Below are positions 33,701 through 45,521 of a stretch of DNA of 64,000 nucleotides, piece after piece. Under the pieces are notes generated by a model. It had not been told where the DNA came from. It saw nothing but the letters and a program-made list of their open reading frames with translations, and searched no databases. A program made the translations under genes and the position numbers. Origin of the DNA: Symbiodinium natans (Eukaryota > Sar > Dinophyceae > Suessiales > Symbiodiniaceae); NCBI GenBank assembly GCA_905221605.1, contig CAJNDS010000095.1, positions 124,001 to 188,000 of the forward strand. The letters run 5' to 3'. Position 1 is the first letter of the stretch, and the number at the start of each line of letters is the position of its first letter.

Positions 33701-34830
33701 CGACCAAGTCTCCGTGACTCTATTGCTAAGGTGGAAGTCACTTGCGACTGCTGGAGTGAGTTGGCGATACTTCCGGGGCAGATCGGGAGCGGTGTTCCAG
33801 AAGGAGCTCCAAAGGAAGACTAGAAGTAGTCCATGTTCGTGGTTGCCATAGATGCATCAATCTTGCCACATTTCCTAGTGTACGATCTCTTTTTGCAGCA
33901 AGACCTCGTGGCCACCACTTAACCCGGCATCCCATGTGGCTCCGTGACTCTATTGCTGAGGTGGAAGTCACTTGCGACTGCTGGAGTGAGTTGGCGATGC
34001 ATGCGGAATCTCCCACAGCGAAGATTCCGGGGCAGATCGGGGGCGGTGTTCCAGAAAAAAGCTCGGAAAAAAGACTACAAGTTGCCCATTTTCGTGGCTG
34101 CCACATGGGATGCCGGGTTGAGTGGTGGCCACAAGGTCTTGCTGCAAAAAGAGATCGTACACTGGGAAAGATGGCAAGATTGATGCAACTACGGCAACCA
34201 CGAACATGGACTACTTCTAGTCTCTCTTTGGAGCTCCTTCTGGAACACCGCCCCCGATCTGCCCCGGAATCTTTGCTGTGGGATATCCTGCATGTATTGC
34301 CAACTCACTCCAGCAGTCGCAAGTGACTTCCACCTCAGCAATAGAGTTACGGAGCCACATGGGATGCCGGGTTGAGTGGTGGCCACAAGGTCTTGCTGCA
34401 AAAAGAGATCGTACACTAGGAAATATGGCAAGATTGATGCATCTATGGCAACCACGAACATGGACTGCTTCTAGTCTTCCTTTGGAGCTCCTTCTGGAAC
34501 ACCCGATCTGCCCCGGAATCTTTGCTGTGGGATATCCTGCATGTATCGCCAACTCACTTCAGCAGTCGCAAGTGACTTCCACCTCAGCAATAGAGTCACG
34601 GAGCCACATGGGATGCCGGGTTGAGTGGTGGCCACGAGGTCTTGCTGTGCAAAAAGATCGTCGATGAGGGAACTGGCATGATGCCACTAGGGCAGCCACG
34701 AAAATGGACAACTTGTAGTCTTCCTTCGGAGCTCCTTCTCGAACACCGTGCGCGATCTGCTCCTTATTCAGCATGTATGGCCAATTCACACCAGCAGCCG
34801 TAACTGGCTTCCAGGCGTCGGCTTCACGCG
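33701..34830. repeat. ~240-bp repeat family in forward and inverted orientation
   Basis: The word GGAAGTCACTTGCGACTGCT occurs forward near 33734 and 33963 and as its reverse complement near 34313 and 34563; a decayed inverted version follows near 34790. Each unit also contains a CCGGGGCAGATCGG segment and a TGTACGATCTC word. Two forward units are followed by two to three inverted ones, making an imperfect palindrome of about 1 kb. Frames through it are repeat products. Confidence 0.88.
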
Positions 34831-35822
34831 CCCTGTGCCGGAATTGTTCATCAGAACGACATGCTATCGCTTGAGAGGCTTGCTGAAGCGGTGTGTCTGG
34901 ACTGGTGTTGTGATGAGAGCCTGCGTATGCCCACCAAGTAGAGCTTGATGGCACTTGCAACACATTGTTGCCGGTGAATTTTAGCTCCCAGGCACGGATT
35001 GGCTTGAAGTTTTATTCTGCAATGTCCAGCAGACAACTCTGCGTAACAGCAGAAAACGTTGAGCCACGTTGGTCAACTTTCCAAGCTTGAAGGGCGCCTT
35101 CTATCCACAGAAAGACCAACTTAGCCACAAGGATGCCAAAGCCACAGTCGTGTTTAACCCCACTTGGACAAAAAGAAGAGTGTCTAAATTCTGAATGCTT
35201 CACTGGATACGCAAGATCTCTTTTGAATTTGGTTTTAATTTTATATTCTTTTGATGACCGATACATTCTCATCTCGATGCCGGTCCATTGACAAGATAAG
35301 CGTGCGTTTTATTTTGAAAATGGAAAATGACCTTTCCTGTCATTTAGGCATCTCTTGTCTTCGATTCTTTGCAGCATGTTGCATTTTGCACAGTGCATAT
35401 GTTCTTATTTTCTTGAAGGAAGCACTTGTCTTTCATGTCAGCTTTCAAGATCCATGACTTCAAGCAACACTTCGGCTTGAGCAGAAGCTCTGAAGAAAGA
35501 ATTTTCACCCGCCTCTCCCACCCCTGTTCTTAAGACATGAATACACCACAGCGTTGCTCTGTTCAGGTGTGCAGTTGTGCTGATCCACGCTTCAGGCAAC
35601 ACTTCGGCTTGAGCAAAGCTGAAAAAGAAACATTTTCACCCGCCTCTCCCTTCCTTTCTGTGTATGACAGGTTCTCTGCAGATGTCTGCCCGACAGGAAT
35701 GCAAGCCCGTTGCTGGCCCCTGCCGCGAGTGGACCTTATTTCGATATAAGAGTACCAGATGCTTTTCTTTTGCTCAAGCTTGTCGTGCCTCTTGTCAGTT
35801 TCGAACTCATTGAGAACTCGTC
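34831..35822. other. No recognisable gene; short local duplication
   Basis: Stop-rich in all frames. A segment of about 65 bases containing CAACACTTCGGCTTGAGCA and TTTTCACCCGCCTCTCCC occurs at about 35464-35523 and again at 35597-35653 with changes. Confidence 0.55.
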
Positions 35823-36059
35823 ATGGAGCGAACTTTGACACAAGCTCAGCTTAACGAGTTTCGTCAGTGGCTACGTACCTTGAACATGAATTCCCTGATG
35901 AAGGTGGCTGAGGTTTTGGAGGACGTTCTTGAAGAGCGAGAGGATCATCGGAGAGAGGAGGCAGCACTGCGTCTGCATCAGTGGCAGTTTGTGGACCCTG
36001 AACATGAACCTGAGCGACCAAGCGACAGTGCTGCGTCAAGCTCTCAGCATCAACCTTGA
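35823..36059 (+). CDS. Small helical acidic protein, unknown
   Basis: A 78-codon frame with a clear ATG. The product starts MERTLTQAQLNEFRQWLRTL and is predicted helical throughout (LMKVAEVLEDVLEEREDHRREEAALRL reads as heptad-like, charged), with a short Ser/Gln-rich tail before TGA. Composition is protein-like on this strand and not on the other. No family recognised. It may be a complete small gene or a first exon. Confidence 0.4.
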   Translation: MERTLTQAQLNEFRQWLRTLNMNSLMKVAEVLEDVLEEREDHRREEAALRLHQWQFVDPEHEPERPSDSAASSSQHQP

Positions 36060-38285
36060 ATAGCGTGCGGGTCTTGATGTTCCTCACGCGCCAGTGCTGC
36101 TTCTCAGCTTCTGTGAAAACCACCTGCGCTGACATCACAAAGAACTCTTCTGCTCCCGCCAGAAAAGTCAGTCGTGGCAGAAGCCGAAGAACAGCTCATG
36201 ATCGGCAGGTGCCAACACCGCTGCAGCGGCTGCAACACCTGCTGACTCTACTCGTCACGTCTTGGAAATCCGGTCTCCGCGGCTACATTTACCACTTTTG
36301 CGCCAGATACTCTTGGCACGTCAGCCATTGCCAGGGCATCGACGGAACCTGAACCTGGGGGTGCCACACGTCATACGTGCAGGACTTTACCGTCGGATAC
36401 ATCGGATGGCTTGGCCCCGATGGGAGCACACAGCATTCCGTCACCAATTTTAAAGGTTAAAGAGCATTTTTTTATGGTACGTGACTCTAGGCCCCTCTCT
36501 CCTTCGTCCTTTTTGTCCTTTTCGTCCTTCGGATCAGGGCAAGGCTAGTTCACATATGAGTAGAACCTAACCAGGAACCGAAATTTTATTGTTTGGAACA
36601 TAAACCTTCGGTGTTGCTTCGGAAAGCAGTTTTTTTTTAAATGAAAAGTGTCCTCGCCACGTTTGGGCAAAGCAGTGGTCGCAACAAACGCGTTTGAGCC
36701 TCGAAAAAACGCATTTCAGCCCTTGCCAAGCGTGAGTTCCAGAATTTAGTTCTCGGACATCAAAGAGCTGTTTAAAGAGCTGTTTTCTTAGCGTGTGCAC
36801 CAAGAAGCTTGCGAAGTATTCCTCATACAGCACCTCTTTGCATTTCCCTGGGTCGGACAGGCACTCCGTGGCTAGCATCCGTGCTAGAGCTGCTAGAGAG
36901 ATCGTCAGAGGCAGAGGATTCATTCTCAAGGCAGGCGTTCTGTCTCTGCGGGAGGTCCTGTCTTGTCTCCTCACCTAAGGGAGCGATGCTTTTTGCGGTG
37001 CACGGCCGCACAACGCAAAGCGACGGTTTCGAAGTTGCCGCAAACAAAGCGGTTGCGTGTAAGCCATGCGGGTACCTGCTACAAGGGTTCCCTGCAACTT
37101 CCGCTTTAGAGCAGCAGAGGGATATGGCGAATGCTGCCAAGAACTTTTGCGAACCACAGTTCTGCGTCCCTCCCTGTGCAGCTTCGGCGCAATGGCTTTG
37201 CAAATTGGTTGCCACTCCAGTCTTGCTGCTGATCGTCACTCTGCAGTTGAATACTGGAAAAGGCGCTGCTGCACACCTTATGCCAAGCAGAACAAATGCC
37301 TTGAAAGGCAGACCCCGCTTTCAAACCAGGCCTCTGGGCGCAGACGAAATGCAGAGCAGCACGGCCGAGAAAATGCTTGCCGAGAAAATGCCTTGTGACA
37401 CGTGCTGCAAAACCCTGTTAGGAAGTTGCTGATGCATAAACTTGTTGATGACCTTTTCCCAGCCATGTCTGTTCTTTGTGCGATCTGTAATTCCCACATT
37501 AGGACCCACTGCAAAAGCTCAAAAACCCAACATTTGACTTTGTCGAGCACATCATCGCAGGAAATTGTGGACTGCTTAGACACCTTCCGTGCAAGATTCT
37601 TACCATGCTGCACTAAGTCAGATCCTTCGCCTCTTTTGCCTGCCTCGCACTTCTCCAGGTTATTCATGGTTATGGCCTGCAAGGTCTGAGGTTCCTTGAT
37701 CTTAGCACGGGCACACAGCACACGTTTCTGTTGTCTATAGGCCTGTGAAAGCTGTTGGCGCAATGTTGCAAAATCATGCCATCTGCCAACGTAAGGTCCA
37801 CCTGCGTAGATCGCGGCGGCGGTTGGTCTTGGGCCGGGCGAATGACTTCGTTAGACCTGAGTCTGCTAACACCAGATCACGTTCTAACCCAGTCGTGCAA
37901 CCCTGAGCAGCACAAGCATGACTCACGTCGCTCTGTGTTGCACTGCGTCTTCTTCTCTAGGTAAAGTTCCATGTACTGGTGGATGTTGTACATTCACATG
38001 AAACATCTCAGTTGCCTGGGCTTGTGCTCTCGGATCTGTCAATGATGCAGCCTGATCACACGGAAGTCTTATTGACTGCCTGGATGTTAATGCATGTTCC
38101 CAAGAACAAACAAACGGCATACGTTCATAGGGCGCTCGTATCAGTGCCACCAGTCTCTCTCTGCCAGTGTCCTCGCCCATGAGATGTGCTGCTACGCAAG
38201 GTTGTGCCACAGCATCGATGCACATCACAAGTGTCCAATCGTATTGGAGCATCACAATGCTGTCCCCGATCGGGTAGCACCAGCC
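36060..38285. other. No recognisable gene; possible decayed element
   Basis: Contains many medium-length frames on both strands, the longest 207 codons on plus and 161 on minus, but none with a known motif. Part may belong to the decayed minus-strand element to its right. A protease-type D-S/T-G motif on the minus strand was looked for and not found. Confidence 0.45.
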
Positions 38286-40350
38286 TCATCCGCATCCTTG
38301 GTGTCGTGATGCAGACTTCTTCGTTTCCTTACCTCCTCTCTTGCCTTTATTCTTTCCTTTGCCATTGCCTTTGCCCTTTGCAGCTTGAGGATCAGGCTCA
38401 AGCTGCCTGTTCGCCTTGATGTGCTCATCAGCGCTGAGCAGCAACTGCTGCTCTATCAGAGTGACCATCTTTTCAACTCCAGCTGCTGTGGGGCGGATGA
38501 TGTCGGAATCTGTTCGAAGCAAACCCAAGAGAGTGCGAAAACGATCATGACGCCGCTCCAAAGTCTGTGCTTAGGGTTTAGGGTTTAGAGTTTAGGGTTT
38601 AGGGTTTAGGGGTGCCATCGCACGGTGCTAACTTTGGAAGTGCCAGAGCTGTGGCTCTGGTTCTGGCAAGACTTCTAAGGACAGAGTCCATCCTTTGCTG
38701 TCTTAACAGGCCGAAGTGTACAAACAAACGTGTTAAGAATTGCATCTCTGCAGCCCGCCGGGCTGCAGAACTTTGAAGATCCCTTTAGAAGATCCAAGGC
38801 TCTTATGCCCTTGGACTCGTTCTGTTGTTCCAGCACGCTTGTTTTCCATTTCTGAGAAAGACAACGGATCAACAAAAAGGATAAGCTTTCGCACTTGAAT
38901 CTCTTGATCACATTTAGCGGCGGTCCCAAAGTGACCAAGCCAGCCATTCTCTTACCATGACGTTCCAAAAGCAAGTGCTATGGAGCGACTGGGCTGCCCG
39001 CTCGGAGCAACTTGAGGAAGATGCTAACTGGAGTCCTTGTTCAAGAATCTTCTTTCACGCCTCTGGAAGGAATCTCGGTCAGCGAGGTCCACACAGGAAA
39101 CTGCTGCCTTGCTTTCTGCAATTGCTACTTGAATGGCAGCAGCTTCGCCATGGCTGCTGTTAGAAACAAAATACAAGGTGCCTTCTTTTTTCGCCATGTC
39201 ATGCCCAGAAATCTGGGCTGCAGTTTCCATCGAGCGTGATAAATTGCATTGCCCTGTTCCTGACTGGTGTCCTTGCCCTTAGCTGGAGCAGGATTCTGTC
39301 TAGATGGCCCTCCAATGGGCTCAACCAGGCTTGAATGCCTGTAGACTCGAAGAGGGTGCTGAGAAAGATGTTAGGCCTGAAGGTTGTTCGGGCTTCTCCT
39401 AACCTTGCAGTCCCGCCTGATTGTCCCCCATGAACCTTTATAGGCATCAAGATACTGTTCATCTGCTTGTTTCTTACCATCAGAGTTCATGGCAAACTGC
39501 TCACAAAGTGCCGTGATCAAGACTCTTCTCAACCTTCTGCTGAGTGTTGGACGGTCTTGAATCGATTTCCTGGTCTCTGCCAAGCCATGGTCTAACTCCA
39601 GGTCCAGGTGCTTAGCCTCGACAACGCTTTAGCTGCACCGCAGAAAAGGTCTCGTCCACCTGCTTCCCACCATGTGAGCATCAGGATCCGTCCTACTCAA
39701 GCCGTGCTATGATGATCATCATCGACCTGTTCATTCGCATGTTTGAACTCATTCTGAAGTTTCAAGATGTGTGCTTCCACCTGAGCCTGCCATTGTTCTG
39801 GTCCCAATCGAGGGTCTAAGCCATTGTCCGAACCTTCTCAACTGAGCGCGCGTGGCTTCAAGCTCATCATGAATTCCTCGGTTGTCCTGCACAAGACGAG
39901 TAATGCAGTCGCCCTAAATTTCTACCACAAGGTTGTAGCCGTTGGCCAACGAGGTAGTTGTTGTTCCAAGGACCAAGGATCTTATTGTCAATTGTATTCT
40001 GCTGTGCAAATTGTTCCAACACGTGCACCGAGACCTCGGGTTGCTTGCGTAAAGGTTGCACCTGCAAACGGAGTAGTTGTGCTAGAAGCTGCAAAAGGAT
40101 GTACTGCTGGAGGCGGTGTCCATGCTGCAGTGGTGCCTTGGGCTCATAACCTGTCGGTTAGGGCCCGGGAAGGGCGTGAGTGCTGCTGGTGTTGTAGGAT
40201 GTGCTGGATGTGGAGTGGCTCTGGACTTCCTGTGGTGTCGGTCAGAGGACTGAAATGATCGGTCACAGGACTGAAATGATCGAGATATGTGATGGCTCTG
40301 ATTCTAGGGGTCGAAGGAGATGGAAGTCCCTCCTCATCAATGTTCATGGC
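38286..40350 (-). pseudogene. Decayed retroelement Gag-like region
   Basis: Minus-strand fragments read in order from right to left: an N-terminal Ser/Pro/Thr-rich piece starting MNIDEEGLPSPSTP (40144-40347), Gln/Leu-rich coiled-coil pieces (EQWQAQVEAHILKLQNEF; VQDNRGIHDELEATRAQLRR), a basic helical piece (TLSRRLRRVLITALCEQF, 39371-39583), and a Lys/Gly-rich tail (AKGKGNGKGKNKGKRGGK) ending at 38286. A disordered start, coiled coil and Lys/Gly-rich basic tail are like the Gag half of dinoflagellate Ty1/copia-type elements. Adjacent pieces are in different frames with stops between, so it is broken. No reverse transcriptase or integrase was found nearby. The alternative is an intron-split host gene. 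Confidence 0.4.
38571..38612 (+). repeat. Interstitial telomeric repeat (TTTAGGG)n
   Basis: About six consecutive TTTAGGG units, one altered to TTTAGAG. This is the plant/alga-type telomere repeat used by dinoflagellates. The short tract lies inside the window, so it is interstitial, perhaps left by break repair. Confidence 0.9.
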
Positions 40351-40528
40351 CCCCAGAGGCTTTCAAGTCCTGACGAGACCTCTTGCCCACCCTGAACCTA
40401 ATTAGGGAACAGAGGAAACCACACAACCAATCCCACACAGGGTCCTACGCTGGGGCCGGTGCCCTGAAGCCCTGTACAGTATGGTGTTGGGCTACAACAG
40501 ATGACAAGCAAGTAGGATGGGATTAAGG

Positions 40529-40816
40529 TTAACCCAACCCTTCGTGTCTTGTCCCACTTCGAGAACGAGATGAAGTTTGTATGATGGAGTCGAGATAATG
40601 AGATGTTGAATGGAAATGCCAATGCCCACGTGCAGTGAATGTTGCTGCTGCAGCTGCTGTTGTTGCTGCAGCCTTCTTTCCAAACAAATCCCAAATGTCG
40701 TCCTCTGAAACTCTCGCCAAAACAGCCAGCTTCTGCCAGCACACAAATGCAGCAACGACAAGGTCTTCTTGATGCTCCTTGATGCAATGAAGTTGCAAGT
40801 ATGTCTGAATGTGCAA

Positions 40817-40871
<55 letters not shown>

Positions 40872-40903
40872 ACTTGTTGATCAGCTCTGAAGAGCAATGT
40901 CAA
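40529..40903 (-). CDS. Candidate exon with polyserine tract
   Basis: Minus-strand frame of 124 codons. A (CTG)n tract is read as a run of 18 Ser codons (AGC), followed by a protein-like stretch (CIKEHQEDLVVAAFVCWQKL, then ARVSEDDIWDLFGKKAAA) and an Ala-rich segment from a second, impure CTG-like region. The stretch between the two repeats looks coding. Boundaries unknown; no family recognised. Confidence 0.3.
40818..40870. repeat. (CTG)n trinucleotide repeat
   Basis: An uninterrupted CTG tract of 53 bases (CAG on the minus strand). A shorter impure GCTGCTGCAGCTGCTG-like tract lies about 150 bases to its left, near 40640-40670. Confidence 0.95.
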
Positions 40904-43580
40904 GTCCCTCGAAACTCCAAGGAGAACTCAAAGCTTAAAGGGACCCCTTGCGCTCACACTCTTTTGTTCTTGAGCCAATTCATGCATCCAACGCATGTCT
41001 TCGCATGACTGAACATGGAGTATCTGGCATGTTTCAAACAAGTTAGATCCTTAAAGTTGGAACATTGACTCACCCAGCGTTTTTTCGGAAGCCAGCCTCC
41101 AAGTTGCATGTGAAGACCTATACTGCAGAACGTGGGCATCGATGCACCCAGAGGTATCGCTGCTGAATGTGAAGTAGCAGGTGTTTTCACGTGCGGACCA
41201 ATGACAATGAAGTTAAAACACTGTCGTTCATTCTTGGGTTCGAACGTGAATGCGATCATTTTTCCGAAAGCAAGGCATGGTACGGTGCAGGATGGTCCCA
41301 CTCTTTGGCCGTATCGACCCCCTTTATGATGTGGTGCTGCAAACGCCGTGGCTCCAAAAGCCACGGAACAGATACTACAGGTTCGTCCCATCTTGTGAGT
41401 ACTACGATGTGCGTGTTAAATGTTCATGGTCAAGTTTTTAACGACACCTCACCTTACATGGTCTTTTACTCGAAGTAGCGTTGGCCTATGTTGGCCTGCA
41501 ACCGGGAAAAAAGAAGGGATTGTCACTGACATTGCTCTCCGACTCAGGCATGATATCAGGATTCTTCAACGGGCCTGGAGAAAGTCAGAGAATTTTCCCC
41601 TTGACATGAGCAATTCAGGGATCAGCGACAACAAGTCCATCTCCTACGTCCGTTGCAATTTCAAAAGCAAATGCAGCATTCAGTAGCAGCACGTCGTAAA
41701 TCACAACAACATTCCTTGCTCCGTCAAAGTGGTCATTCAAGTTCATTTAGCTGTTTTGCTTGCAGATATGCTAGGCGGTACCTGCCAACTTCGGAACTTT
41801 CAGGCAGTTCCAGATGAAGTTGTCAAAGTTTGCCTGGTGCCAAGAACCAGCGTCTCGCACGAGTCCAATATGCAACACTTTTTTTCGGCTACAAGCGCTG
41901 ACAATTCCAATGAAATCGCAACAACCACGATGCCAGAAATACATATGAAATACATCAACAAGGCGTGGTGTACTCAGGACCACAAAAGCCTGAAGAGCAG
42001 GCAAAGACACTGTAATTTACAACGTTCGTCGCCTGTGATTGTGCGAAACCACTGCAAACGTTGAAGTACGCAGGAAACATCATTATCAGTCTTTGACACG
42101 ATTTCCTGGCCTTACCGGCACCCAGCAGTTGGATTTTTGAAGGTAGAATGCTGACGCACAAGTTGGATGTTTGCAGGCAACATGCAGGCTTCGGAGGCTG
42201 GCGCTTTTGAGCGGGGATGGCATGATGCAGCGGTGACGCGTTTTGCAGTTTTGCATGCAGCTTGTTGTGTTGCGTGATGTTGCGTTGGCTGCCAAGAATC
42301 GGGTAGAAGACATGTTAACTTTCGAATCCAGCAACTGGCTCATGCTGCACAGGAAGCTCCAAACGCACCGAGAATCAAATTTTTCAAGTGAGAATGTAAG
42401 CTATATTGCAAACCTGGCCAAGATGCAGCCGACATGACATGCAGGGACCAATTACTCGATGTTCTAAATCTGGGATGTTCCTGCCATGCCGCCTCGAAAG
42501 CGACCAAGTATTGCTGTTCCCGTTACCCCAACAGGCGCGATTAGAATTCCAACAGAAGGCAACATAGTTTTGCCACGTTGAAGGCCGCAGCAGAAAGTCG
42601 CGAAGTGGGCCTGGGCACGCATTAGAGGCATGGCTGTGGCAGTTTGTGTTGGGAGTCCGGTCAGTGGTCTGATTATGCAGCAGACTACTAGGCCGTTTTG
42701 TTGCGAGCAGGCACGCGTACGAATTGGGTTATTTGTGACAAGGCAGATGATGAATCCATGGCATCACCTACACCTGCCCAACAAGCAGGTGTGGAGAAGC
42801 TGGGTGACAGCTGACACAAAATTCAGTATGCAACTGGAAAATCAATGTCGATGTTGAAGCACTTGTCGGAGATGTCAGGACATGCTGCAGCAGGGCTTGA
42901 GCCCCAGATTTTGAGCAAGTGCTGTGCAAGCAGCATTTTTGTGACTGCTGGGTTTAACCGATCCAAGACTGTCCAGAAGAGGTTGCTGGCGAGGAGAAAG
43001 GGACAGTAGACACAGACCAGCAGCCATGCAACTGGACTCAGGTAGACCGACAGATGGACCAACAGAGACAAGCAGAGCAAGAGAGAAAGACACAGATCCG
43101 GAGATAGAGTGGGATAGAGTGGTAGGGAGACACGGACATAGGGAGATTAGGAAGATAGCATTCTGAGGCGGTACGTGGTGGCCGCTCCAGAGGCAGACGC
43201 CGAGCTGCAGGAGGATGGCAGCATCATAGGACCGCGGAGCTGCGCAGCTTGTTTCCAGTTGTCCCCCTGTGAGCTTCAAAACTCCGAAGAAAGGAGAAGG
43301 AACTCGAGTCGCGATTCTGTTCCATGAGTCGTCCTTTGATGCAGCAATGCTACAGTTAGAAGCTGGGGGATCTGCTACTTGGAAGAATTTCAGAATTTCT
43401 TAAATGTTTTGCACCCTATAGGAGTTGCAGCACTATACAGACCGTGCATCTCAGGAGATGTCTGAAAGGAATGAGACAGGCCAAGTGATCATCTGTAGCC
43501 CTGACGATGCAATGGCCTGCCAGTGCTTTAGCGTCGTCGGCACCTTGCTTGCTCTTGCTTAGATCTGGAGATGCTGTACT
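40904..43580. other. No recognisable gene
   Basis: Frames up to about 145 codons on both strands without recognisable motifs. A plus-strand piece near 41270-41440 reads RIDPLYDVVLQTPWL and YYRFVPSCEYYDVRVKC and could be an exon, but its boundaries are unclear. Nothing else supportable. Confidence 0.4.
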
Positions 43581-43583
43581 TCG

Positions 43584-43799
43584 TCACCGAAGCAGAGGAT
43601 GGCCAGGCAAAGTGGCGAATGCGGCGAAGCATGAAGCGATGCAAAAGATGTCAATTACTGTCTTGATGGCACGACGCCGTGATTTGCATGTCAGTTGGAT
43701 TTCATTTGATATCCTGCGTCGCAGGTCGAGTTTCATCTGCCTGAAACGGGCTTCAAGCAGACGTTGTCTCGAGGTGGAGAGGCGCAGTTCGGGCTTCAC
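43584..43799 (-). CDS. Candidate exon, basic helix plus hydrophobic segment
   Basis: Minus-strand frame. The first part is a strongly basic amphipathic helix (RLSTSRQRLLEARFRQMKLD, then RRRISNEIQLTCKSRRRAIK). A hydrophobic stretch follows (VIDIFCIASCFAAFATLPG) that could span a membrane. The opposite strand has an equally open frame, so strand assignment rests on composition only. No family recognised. Confidence 0.3.
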   Translation of the reverse strand: MKPELRLSTSRQRLLEARFRQMKLDLRRRISNEIQLTCKSRRRAIKTVIDIFCIASCFAAFATLPGHPLLR

Positions 43800-43859
43800 C
43801 GAACATGGACTGGCTGTCTCGCATGTAGGCAGAGTCTAGAGGAAGTTGTAGGGGCATAC

Positions 43860-44970
43860 GGTCTGGTCGATATCTGTGTTTGAGTGGGAGGTCCTCGTCC
43901 CAGTGGGCGCAGCCTTTACTTTGAGGACTTGTAGCCTTGGCATTCGTATCCTATGGAAGATTCTCAATGCAGTTGCATGGTGTCTGTCACAGGAACATGA
44001 GTCCGACCATTCCAGCTAAGCTGCTGGCAGTTGTTCCGCGGTAGTCCTCGAGCATTGCCTCTGAATCAGTCAATGCACTTGTATCTTTGTAGCGTTTCAC
44101 AGTAGACATTGGAAGCAGGCAAGAGCACGGCAAGAGCAAGCTCGCTCGCAAAAGCTGCACATTTTCTAGCAGCACCGCAGCATCTGTGAAGACGAGTCTT
44201 AAGTAGCGTGTCTGTGAACGGAGCATGAATCCCTTGCCTGCCCGGGGCTGTGGCAGACAGCCTGATATCTATATTGTGGTGTAGGTAGGGCTACTGCAGT
44301 TCTGCAGCTCCTAGCTGCAAAATTAATTAGACCGTGTGACTCTGGGCTTCTGCGCAACAATGCCGTGCAACCGTGCAACATGCTATGGTGTGGTATGCTT
44401 CTGGGTAGCACTTGCCAAGACCTTGCGGGTTGGGCACTTGCTGTCCTGGGAAGCTGAGTGGCCTGAGTTCAAGCAAAACTGACGGTGCCAGGAAAGATGG
44501 AACGTATCCAGAAATAAGCCGACCAAGATGCAAACTAAATCGCAGTTTCGGCTGTTTATCCATCTGCCCAGAGTGTTCACAACCTATAGATGCTCGGATG
44601 CCAGCAACGGCTTCGATACGGAGTAGCCTCGCCAAGCGGGGAGCCCAAGAGCAAATTTCAAGAAGAAGAATCTGAGAAGAAGAGGAGGCGGGAGGAAGAG
44701 TACTGAGCACAGTGTTTTTTGAGAAAGACACTCTCTCTGCGGGCTTCACGCTTTTCTCTCTCCTTCGAACTTGTTTGCCCATTTGTGCTCCGAGGAGTTG
44801 GTTTTGGCTTTCGCCACCATCGCCACCACCTCGGCTTCCCTCACGTTCCTTCCAGGAGAGAGAACTCAGAGACGGGGGGGAAACTGTGCGACTTTCTTTT
44901 AGCTCTCTCATCATTCGCTGTTTCGTTCCTTATATCATCCCGTGTGTGACATGTGCTTTCTTGTCCGTTC
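43860..44970. other. No recognisable gene
   Basis: The longest frame is 195 codons on the minus strand at 44327-44914, with Ser/Arg/Gly-rich composition and no motif. No supported feature. Confidence 0.45.
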
Positions 44971-45112
44971 TCTCCTCTCTCTCCCCTCGCTCTCTCCTCT
45001 CGCGCTCTCCTCTAACTCTCTCTTCTCGCTCTCTCCTCTCGCTCTCTCCTCTCGCTCTCTCCTCTCGCTCTCGCTCTCTCCTCTCGCTCTCTCCTCTATC
45101 CTCCTCTCCTCC
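44971..45112. repeat. CTCTC(G/T) pyrimidine-rich repeat
   Basis: Repeats of CTCTCCTCTCGCTCTCTCCT. It ends next to TTTCTGCAG at 45118-45126, a possible splice acceptor. It lies about 400 bases upstream of the first plastid-protein gene. Confidence 0.9.
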
Positions 45113-45521
45113 GCTTCTTTCTGCAGGATCGGACATGCCATCTCATTCTCTGATGTTCCTTCGCCGACCTCAAGACTGGGTGCCAGTGCCCAGTTGCCCG
45201 CCCCATGTTCAAAGTTCAACGGTCACCCGCAAATTCGGTGAGGTGGCTTTGCCTTGTTGTTGGCACTCACTGGTAGTGCGGTTCCTGGATTCGGAAGCAT
45301 AGAGGAAAGATACTTCCAGAAGCATGCGTGCAAGGACGTCGAGCAAGGCATGTGAGCTGTGCAGGAGGAGAAGGAGGTGCCATGCATCACACAGGCATGT
45401 TGTGATGCAAATGTGTGCATGCGTCATACTCATATGGTACTTTTGACGTTAGTCCCTGCATCTGCAGCTTTTCTTCAGCTTGCGAGTGTCTGCGCTGCCA
45501 GCTAGCCGCTAGCCCTTCACA

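Noticed and set aside
44327-44914. 195-codon minus-strand frame
   Set aside because: Ser/Arg/Gly-rich with no motif; overlaps competing plus-strand frames of similar length.
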